A stretch of 64,000 nt of DNA from Morinoia aosen (lineage: Eukaryota; Arthropoda; Malacostraca; Amphipoda; Talitridae). The stretch is from contig CM059569.1 of assembly GCA_030386875.1 (NCBI GenBank), positions 45,237,842 through 45,301,841 on the forward strand. Reading direction: 5' to 3'. The notes beneath the pieces are model-generated. The model was given only the letters and a program-made list of their open reading frames with translations. It had not been told where the DNA came from and ran no database searches. Position 1 is the stretch's first letter; every line of letters starts with the position of its first letter. Below are positions 55,946 to 64,000 of the stretch, piece by piece. The position numbers were made by a program, and so were the translations under genes.

Positions 55946-57355
55946 AAATCGCTTACTATTTTTCATTGTGCAATAGGCACTAATACAGTAAAATCCCTTG
56001 CTATTTTATTTTGCGCAGTAAGTGTTAATACAGTAAAGAGCAGCAATTTTGGTTTCGCACTAAACTTCAGCTTTCAATTACATGTGCGTTGGAAATACCA
56101 AACAAATTTCAAGATCTGAGTAGGCCTCGGTCTCTTCGTGTTCGGTCTTGCGGCAGCGCGCTCTAGCAATGGATTATCATACAAATGGATACTTGAAAGT
56201 CTTTGTCACTCGCTCCCTAATGAAAACAAGACTTCTGAAGAGCTTCTGCCCTCAACCAAGTCTATTGTTGTCCACAAGCCTGCAATTATGCGCGATCAAG
56301 AGGTAATTGGTAGGCCATTTGCCGGCATTATAACACGGATCTGTGCTACCCTAAAGCATCTTCGGGAATCTCACCGCACCGCATTTGCTGCACCACCCAC
56401 AAGGGAACTATGAAGGTTCCATCACACTGGTCAATTGAGCGAGAGCTTAATGGGAGCTGGGCGTTCCATTGTAATAGAGAAACAATTTCCATATTTTCAA
56501 TAGACTGCGATCTCCGGACGTCTCAAGCGTTTTACGATAGCCTGCTCATGATACCAGCGGGCAATTTACAATTCTTGTTTTCTATAAAAATAATCGCATA
56601 CAATCATGGAGAGCGCCAGAAGGAGTGCTCGGTGGAGCAATGCATAATCGATACGGCAAGCCAGGACGGCTCCAGTAATTAACTCTGAGCTCCTACGAGA
56701 TGCTATTCTCAAATTTTATCAGGACGTTCACGTGGTGAGGTCAAATTCAAACCATGAATTTATCTACAGGATTGCCGCTCCTGAAGATGCAAGAAACATT
56801 CGATAAATGCGGCTCTGCGTACTTTGAAATTCGATCACGTGCATCATGTTGTTTTTTCGAATCCGGTTAGCGGTCTAAGTAATACTCTCAGTTATGAAAC
56901 TACACTTAACTAGAGAAAATGTAGCATACCTTGCTGTAAAATTCACGATCATCGAATATTGAGCTTCAAACTCTCACGATGAAGGGACGCGCCGAAAGCA
57001 TTTGTGTCTATCAACAAGAGTATAGATCCATTCTTGAAATCTTCATTGAATATGCATAAAGATATGCAGTTCGCTTCTGTAGCCTTGAACGCGTAAAGTT
57101 CTTTTTCCCTTTTACATCTTCTGGCCGCATTTGGATGCACTAGAGTGAAATTAATTTGAATTATTGCGTAAATAATTACACTATACTGGCAGCACTCATC
57201 TCTGCCCTACGAATTAGATTACTGCTTAGCTTTTCAAGTTTAACTCGCGCTTATTATTAGCGTCCATATAGGGAACAAGGTAAAGATATGTGAAATTGGA
57301 TTACATGCTCGTAGAAAACCTTCGTTTTTCTTGAACTTTGAAATTTTTTTCACAG
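55946..57355. other. Unassigned sequence
   Basis: Two plus-strand frames (56138-56413 and 56410-56682, about 90 codons each) overlap by 4 bp. Neither has a recognisable motif, and in a eukaryotic intron the overlap has no meaning. A small duplicate, CAGTAAAATCCCTTGCTATT and related words, lies at 55985-56050. Confidence 0.4.
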
Positions 57356-57454
57356 GCTCAGCTGTTGAAGAAACGTCCTGAAAGTAGCAGGGGTTACGTC
57401 TACGATGGGAAACGGGAAAACAAGAAGGATGAACACGAGAGAAAAATGTGTTAG
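57356..57454 (+). CDS. Possible terminal coding exon (weak)
   Basis: A good acceptor (AAATTTTTTTCACAG, AG at 57354-57355) is followed in phase 0 by 32 codons and TAG. The product is hydrophilic and basic/acidic (AQLLKKRPESSRGYVYDGKR, then charged residues). There is no downstream donor, so it would be a last exon. An AATAAA lies at 58236, far downstream. A 32-codon open frame is not significant by itself, and purine-rich DNA favours K/E/R codons. Phase 0 does not match the phase-2 end of the 47641 exon, so an intervening exon would be needed. Confidence 0.2.
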   Translation, partial: AQLLKKRPESSRGYVYDGKRENKKDEHERKMC

Positions 57455-59084
57455 AAGAGAAACATTCGTCAGGTAGAAATACATATAATTGAGCAATCGG
57501 TTACAGTAACAATTTAGAAGACAGTAGTAATTTAAAAGAACTATGAGCGTTCAAATGAACGCTACTTACATCGAATCTTTCCTCAAGAACGCCTCTGAAG
57601 CCGTTACATCAAGTAGCAGCAGAAGGACAATTTTTCTTGAATCCTTGAATCCCACGTTAGTTCGTTGATATCAACGAGAGGACCATAATTCTATTATTAA
57701 TCTCGTGCCGTTGCCAACTGAAATTAACCAACCTTGCCACTAAAAAACCGAGTTGTACCAACGATACCATTGTCGAGCAGTCTTCTTAAAGCGTTGCTCT
57801 CATCTACGCACAAATTCGTTGAAACGCTCGTAATAGCAGCGAAGAGGACTTCGTTTTTTGTAGTTGAGGCTCCTAGTAACATCGTGGTATTATTTCGTCA
57901 CAGCCGCGTCTACTTGTGAATATTTCTTATTATTATGAATTAAGGATTATTATTATTATTATTATTAAATAGGACGTTTCACCACCCAAGTCTCTGCGCT
58001 ATGGAAGAAATCTTGTGACCCTAATTAATTATTTAGAATCTCCAATAAGAGCTGAATCGGCCATACTTGAAGATATATTTTCGTCACAAGTTTTGTGCTA
58101 CCTCGTCAGTCTTCCCCTCACAGCAAGGCAACGGAACAGCTTATCCATTTCCCCTGAAGAAAGTCTTCCCAAACAAAGTTTACGTTTGCATGCTCCTAAA
58201 CAGATTAAAGTTATTAATTCATGTGATGGAAACGGAATAAAGCATCAACGAGCTGGAACAAGATGTCGTAGGCATTATCAATAACTAATATTGAAGTTAT
58301 AGCACTTTTATCGGAACATACAGAATTTTTTCTTCTGAAATTTTTAAAATCATAACTTTTCACTAGAGCTTTTGTTTATTCATATCAACCAAACTTCAAG
58401 AGGCGCAAGAAAAAGTGCTTACAGTGAATGAGCAAAATTTCGAGCGGGCGAATGAATGTTGGAGTCGGCCATCAGACAAACGAGACAGCAGCTGGTGGAG
58501 CAGATGTCATACAGACATTTGTTATTGGTAATTTCACAATCCTCGAACTTAGTTCATCATTTCCGAAACTTGTCCCTTCGCGTGATAGCGACTGCGATTT
58601 TACCCCGGATCGAAAGATGTTTCTTCTTTACCAAACCTAGCACCAATCCCCAAAGTAACTTTTTTTCCCGTCACACACGCTTAACCCTCCCAAAATCAAG
58701 GAGCAGTTTCAACTTCAATTACGGCTGGAAACCCGCTCTTAAAGTCAGTAACCGGTCGTGAAGGTGCAAGTTGAGTCTGTTTTAAAAAGCTGTCATATAC
58801 GTAGCTCTTACACGGTGCACGGATGCTTCGTTATCAGGCGCGATGTGTTTCAATGCCTACGTATAGCGGGCAGGGTAGGGACTCGTATCGTCGCTGAGCA
58901 GCAAGTTATCGGTTTTGGCTACCCAGAGCCGCACGCCGTGGGCTCCCGATGGCCAGGTCGTGACGAGCGGGAGCCGCGCTCGCCCTACTGTGCGGCCCTG
59001 AGACGCTCATGAACTCTCCTCGCTCTCTGATCGATGGACCCATTAATGGCCTCTCAATGTGCTGCTCTTACCTCCTTCTTGCAG
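57455..59084. other. Unassigned sequence
   Basis: Includes an ATT microsatellite at 57945-57967 and several chance open frames. 58850-59080 is GC-richer than the rest and may belong with the possible exon that follows. Confidence 0.4.
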
Positions 59085-59207
59085 CCAGGGTCCGCTAGCC
59101 AGTGTTGGGATCGGGCAACCCTGCAGCCACTCAGGGCTTGTCTTCGTGACCTCCTCACCTGCGGCCTCCTCGATTCTCTGGCCTTAGACACCATCATAGG
59201 AATTTCT
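59085..59207 (+). CDS. Possible internal exon (weak)
   Basis: An excellent acceptor (CTTACCTCCTTCTTGCAG, AG at 59083-59084) begins a GC-richer 123-nt stretch that ends at a moderate donor (ATTTCT^GTGAGA). Phase 0 is open throughout and gives PGSASQCWDRATLQPLRACL followed by a Leu-rich segment. In phase 2, the phase left by the 47641 exon, it is open for 33 codons and then stops at TAG, so it could also be a terminal exon. Nothing in either reading is recognisable. The call rests on splice-site quality and base composition only. Confidence 0.25.
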
Positions 59208-61670
59208 GTGAGAACTTTCATGATTGATTAGCTTCCTGGAATGGTTAAGTGTGGGCTCATGTGTGCATATACCAACTGTCGCGTTAAAATGACCCTCCAG
59301 AAGTGTGTTGGAATCGAGTACGCTTTTCTGAGTCGCAGAGGGTTGGTAATTGAATAACACTTCATATCTCTAACAAATAGGGAAAACTCACTGGAAATAC
59401 CTTCAACCATCATGCAATGGAATGATACAGTTTGTTGTGACCATCCATAGCTACCAGTTGGCCCATGCGAGACTAGTTGATATTATTTTTGGGATTTTTT
59501 CTGGAACACTGAACGAGCTGCAACCTGAAAGTTGTCTAGTACATTTATATCTCTTGTTCATCTCACGTGTTGCCCTGTTTTCCGCCGTAGATATTATCCC
59601 CGCTACTTTTAAACCGTTTCACCAGCGACTAGGCCGGTGAAAACAATTTTAAGGTTCAACAAAAACGAAAGTCTCCTGCATGAAGATTATGCATAATCGA
59701 AGTCTTACCAAATGTAATGCTATTCCTCAAAAAACAAGCCCCTGTCATAAAGTCAGCGTCATCACGCTGAAGTTCCAATCCAACTGCAGTAAAATTATCA
59801 CTCAGCGTTCATATTTTTGAGGTATTATATTTCATTTAATTAAACACGATAATATCTTTTACGCCTGATTGAAAAATGTTTCTCTTTCACAAAACTGAGC
59901 AACAATCCATAAGATGTACATTTTTTCGCTTGTGTGATGCATCATGGATTTCGCACCTTCTAATCCAAGTTAAGCGTTCCTACAACATATCCTTGCTAAG
60001 CCACCAATCTATGGCATTATTTTTATTAGATCCAGTTTTTCAAATTGTATACGATTTCGGGACAAGATATAATTAATAGGACTCCTTCGACGATTCTTTG
60101 AGAGGCATTGTCAGCAACTGAGACAAAGTTTAAAAATGTTGAGGGAAGTTATTAACTTGGTCAGCCAAGTTTACTGGTCATTTGTTCTGGACCGCCAAAT
60201 AACATTTGTAGGTTTTTTCAGGTCCAAATCGAGGGCAGAACACACTGCGTGTTGTGTGTTAGTGCTATCCAATGCATAGCTCAATGCACCGTTCGTTAGT
60301 CTTTATATTGATACTAAAACTCAGAACATCGTCTAGCACACGGTGACAGTTATCAAATTCACATGCTTGCCAAACATGGGGTACAATATTCCGTGAAGCG
60401 TGCGAGACTTGTACAACATGCCGTGCATGGCCAAAGTATGTCTAAATGAATTTCTACCCGTCAATCAACACGGCTCTGTCGACTCCAAATTACCACATTT
60501 CTTTACGAATGAGAGCGTAAGTATTTCTGAGTCACCGTTTCCTCCAATTACTGCCTGTCTCGCGCTCCATGAATTATTTTCTCCTATACTGCCACAATCC
60601 AAATATCAGTGAGCTCAAGCAAGTAATATTCTTGGTTTCAACTTGTAGCATGAACGCGAGTCCATCCTGGAGTTGACCCATCTTTCTGGTTAAGAACAAA
60701 CATTAGCTGTTGTATTCTCGTGTTTCGCCTTCTCGCCTTGTTTATCTCGGTCATATTTCGATAATTCACAGCGAAATATGGGTCCATATATCATATTTGC
60801 AGAGGTGTTCTTGAAACAGAGGTCCAGGTGTCGGAGAGGCGTATAATCAAGTGGCAAGATTGGCGCATTTCTTTGTTGAAGAGTCGAGGAGGAGGCGCTG
60901 GGGGTGAAGTATGTCCTAAGAACCGCTAATTTGACATCTTCCTCGATGCAACTCAGCTTTGTTCGAGACGCCGTCCAATGCAAATTATTAATCCATCACC
61001 GTGATGAATGCCGGCCTGGGCTTGGGCGGCTCGAGTGTTTGCTTCGTTAGGCCGGTCTCCGCAGCGCAGTAATTGCAGCCTGTACGCTTTTCAATAACAA
61101 CAGCTCCTGCTTGCTTTTTGACATCTCAGGAATCCAATAGCCAAGAAGGAGGATCGCTTTTTGTGAAACGAATTGACCGGATTCTTGGAAATGATGTTTC
61201 ATTTTTTCCACACTTTTACGATAATCTTCTTGTTTTTATGCTGCGTGTTACTTCCCCATGCATCTGTTGATAGCTCTTTTTTCCTATTTTTCTGTATTCA
61301 CTGCCTCAAAACTAATTGGATATTCTTCCAAACATTATATTTTACCACGAACTGCTATATATCTTTCAAATAGACGAATGACTCGGGAAATTTGAGTTAA
61401 AAACTTGACAGACCATGCAAAAAGAAAGGAAATTTTTTGTGGTGATGAAGCTACTAGACTGAAATTAAAAATAACTGCATTCGGCCAAGCATTTGTTACC
61501 AGCGTTTTCTAAATGCATCAAATGATGTGGCGGCGCTAAGGTAGCAAGAAGAAAATTACGATCGATTTTGACATTCATGGAAAGAGGAGCAACAAAAAGA
61601 TGAGGCGCTATCCATTCATCGCGTGAACGAATCAGTCAGCGCGCTTGCTTCTGTTGACAGCAATCCAGCT
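59208..61670. other. Unassigned sequence
   Basis: 2.5 kb of AT-rich DNA with short frames (up to 97 codons, minus strand 60690-60983) lacking motifs. No array or inverted repeat was noticed. Confidence 0.45.
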
Positions 61671-61677
61671 TGAAGGT

Positions 61678-61775
61678 GTTCAAGCTAACAAATTTGCTTC
61701 AAGGGAACAAATTTACTTCAAGGGAACAAACTTTCCTCAAGGGAACAAATTAGCTTCAAAGGAACAAATTTGCTG
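61678..61775. repeat. 21-bp tandem array
   Basis: Five copies of CAAGGGAACAAATTTGCTT, with minor substitutions. Confidence 0.95.
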
Positions 61776-62574
61776 CGGGTGAATGTGAGATAACAAGCTG
61801 AAAAAAATCTAGCCCACACATCTTTTAACCTCTTTGGCGGACGAAGAAATTTTTCTTAAAAAAGGTTAGGTCTGTTTGTGATCTATTGTTTTTTATTATT
61901 TCAATTATAGTAGAATTTCATCTTTTAAATGCTAGCATCTTTCAGGAAAATTCATGTAATAATTTAAATTATGTACCAGACAGGAGCTCAAGAAATCTGG
62001 TAGCAGGTCCAGATTTCTAAGAAAATCTATCTTCAGAAACCTCGATTGAGTGTGTCGAGGGGTCAAGTATTGATCGCTTAATGTAGGAAAAATGAAACTA
62101 TGAGATATAATTTGTTTGGTTAATTCATTTTTGAATATGAAGTACTCGCTAAAATCATAACAATAATATTTTTATCGGCCTGTCACGATTAAAAATAAAG
62201 TTTGACCAGTTTAGTGTACACGTTCAAGTCCATTATTATAGATTATGCGAAATCGAATGCTTTGAATAAGGTTTCATCATGATTATATCTCAACCAGTCC
62301 ATAGTTATAACCTAACCAATACAGTGCACATGTAATAGTTACAATTAATGATCCTACTAAACTTTTCCTCGTATATGAATAAACTACTATAAATTCTTTA
62401 GCTAATTTGCATGTTAGGTAACGCATAAACATCGTCTGAAACTATCAAAAAAATACCGCTAGATTACAGCTCTACGCAGGAAAGTTGAGACTCAGTAAAA
62501 ATATTGATGGACAATAAAATATTTTAAAATATTGATGCATAACGAAAAATAAATATTAACGGGGAATTAGGTAG
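61776..62574. other. Unassigned AT-rich sequence
   Basis: No feature could be supported. Confidence 0.5.
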
Positions 62575-62577
62575 AAG

Positions 62578-62800
62578 AAAAACTGTTCTGTCTATTAACG
62601 TACATCGCGATGATAAAAAAACCGTTCTGTCTATTAACGTGCAGCGTGATGCTAAAAACAGTTTTGTCTATTTACGGGCAGCTTTATTCTAAAAGTGGTT
62701 CTGTCTATTAACGTACAGCGTGATGCTAAAAAATGGTTCTGTCTATTAACGTGCAGCGTGATGCTAAAAAAACGGTTCTGTCTATTAACGTGCCGCGAAA
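62578..62800. repeat. ~38-bp tandem array
   Basis: Six copies of GGTTCTGTCTATTAACGTGC then AGCGTGATGCTAAAAAA, with length variation in the A-run. Confidence 0.95.
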
Positions 62801-64000
62801 AAATATGAGTTCAGAAGCAAGGGTGAACGGACTGCATAGTTTATTACTCCTAGATCGGAGCTCAACTCCAGGCTCACTTGAAGCAATAATTCCGAGTTTG
62901 CAGAAATAATGGAGTAAATGGGAGGCTGGAAAATCTATGTGTTGGTCAATGGATGGGGTTTGTCAGTCGTGCTCGTGAGACTCCTATTGATGCATTGGAT
63001 GTCGGTTGTTGGGTATCATTTTTAGCTGGTAAAAATAGCGCTGTCTCGGGTGACCGCAACGAGGCCCGGCCATGTCATTTAATTGAGCAATTTTTGAGAC
63101 AAGCCTCGGACCACACACGTCTCGCTCCCAGGCTTTCTCCCTCGCTTCTATTTTCGTGTCTTCGCTGCACTGCAACGCTCTACGTAATTTTGGGGCCCCG
63201 GCTGCGCTCGAGACAGCGCTCTGCGATTTACGTTTCACTGCCTTCCAGAATACGTCCTTAACACGTTGGCCGAGATGGGTTGAACTGAAGTTCGATATCC
63301 AGCTCAAGCTTGAAGTCAACCTTAGTAAGCAATTTTGTAAATAGTAAACGTTAACTGAATCGTGCAATCATTTAGCTGTGATTGAGTGTTTGTGCAAATT
63401 GAGTTTGTGACTAGTCGGTCAGCAACATTATGGAAATCCCTTCCGTTGCAACAGGTAGAGCACGTTGTAGTCAGAGGGTTAAACGATGAAAAAAACTTCT
63501 GTCTCTTTTGATATGCACGGAAGAGAATGTTAAATTAGCGCTCGAGGCGAATACGGCGCCGAGCAACGTAAAGTTCGTAATTCGTCCGTATTCGACTCGA
63601 TGTGTTCCAAGTCTACATGGTGCCCCCAAAAAATGTACTCACTCGTTGACTTACCATTACTCATGTGCTTTGTTTTGAAGTAGGTGTTTATTGACGTAGA
63701 TGCAAGTCTAATGAATTAAATTATAGAAAAGAACAATAGATGAAAGAAAAAAGGGCTTAAAAACTTAGATGCACTTGAAAAAAAAATATGCAATTGTCGG
63801 TCAAACGATGAGTACATATTTTCGGACGCTCTGCATTGTTTGAAGAGTCTCAATCAAAATGGTTTCAATAGCCAGGTTAAACTTTAAAATGCTAAGTGTG
63901 TCTAGAAGCCGCTTGGTCCTTGGTACGGAGTTTAATATGATCATTTGGTGGTGAGAGCATAGGCTAAAGAGGTATAAATTTATCTTTTCATTCAGGAGCT
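62801..64000. other. Unassigned sequence to the window end
   Basis: 63055-63260 is GC-richer with open frames on both strands, the longest being 127 codons on the minus strand (62984-63367). That frame has no domain I recognise, and no splice or promoter context supports it. Confidence 0.4.

Noticed and set aside
56138-56682. Two ~90-codon ORFs overlapping by 4 bp, resembling a bacterial operon junction
   Set aside because: The genome context is eukaryotic. The first frame lacks a convincing start and neither product has recognisable motifs.

Overview
This is eukaryotic, probably arthropod (crustacean or insect), nuclear DNA from a large, repeat-rich genome. It is AT-rich and intron-like. 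It has no operons, no Shine-Dalgarno-led genes and no dense coding. I assign it from spliceosomal signals (branch sites, polypyrimidine tracts, GT-AG), a metazoan-style corepressor motif, an LTR element, MITE-like foldbacks and very many micro- and minisatellites. The species cannot be named from what I see.

The only well-supported protein-coding piece is one 720-bp internal exon at 16778..17497 (+). It encodes about 240 residues of an acidic, serine-rich nuclear protein with a basic NLS-like cluster and a PLDLS motif, the CtBP-binding motif. This suggests a transcriptional repressor. Its donor leaves phase 1. The only other phase-compatible candidate I found is 30 kb downstream at 47641..47689, a 49-nt exon. 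Its 3' splice site is fused to a perfect 5' splice site (CAG^GTAAGC), which is the signature of a recursive-splicing ratchet site in a giant intron. If the two belong together, 17498..47640 is one intron. Weaker coding candidates are short ORFs at 942 and 51071, both in CpG-rich islands, and possible exons at 57356, 59085 and 29839 (minus strand).

Layout: 1-1500 holds simple tandem arrays and a CpG-rich patch. 1768-1918 is a long hairpin. 2128-7742 is an LTR retrotransposon with two identical ~1.29-kb LTRs, a 4-bp target duplication and about 3 kb of interior without gag or pol, so it is a recent non-autonomous, LARD-like element. 9731-10013 is a MITE-like foldback. 10-16 kb holds 29-bp, 50-bp, 58-bp and 104-bp arrays. 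The exon at 16.8-17.5 kb follows. 18-47 kb is presumed intron with about twenty separate tandem arrays, a near-perfect 30-bp-arm hairpin (36807-36872) and a 36-bp minisatellite (42058-42945). 47.6 kb carries the ratchet site and candidate microexon, followed at once by a 2-kb, 20-bp minisatellite with a CAGCTG E-box in almost every unit. 51 kb has a CpG-rich island and a GC-rich 33-bp minisatellite. 53-64 kb is mostly anonymous AT-rich sequence with small arrays.

A ~200-bp unclassified interspersed repeat, marked by CCACCGGTG and CTACTGACCGACC, occurs three times in the same orientation (13321, 18806, 54901). The long apparent ORFs inside minisatellites (up to 661 codons) are by-products of periodicity and are not called as genes.
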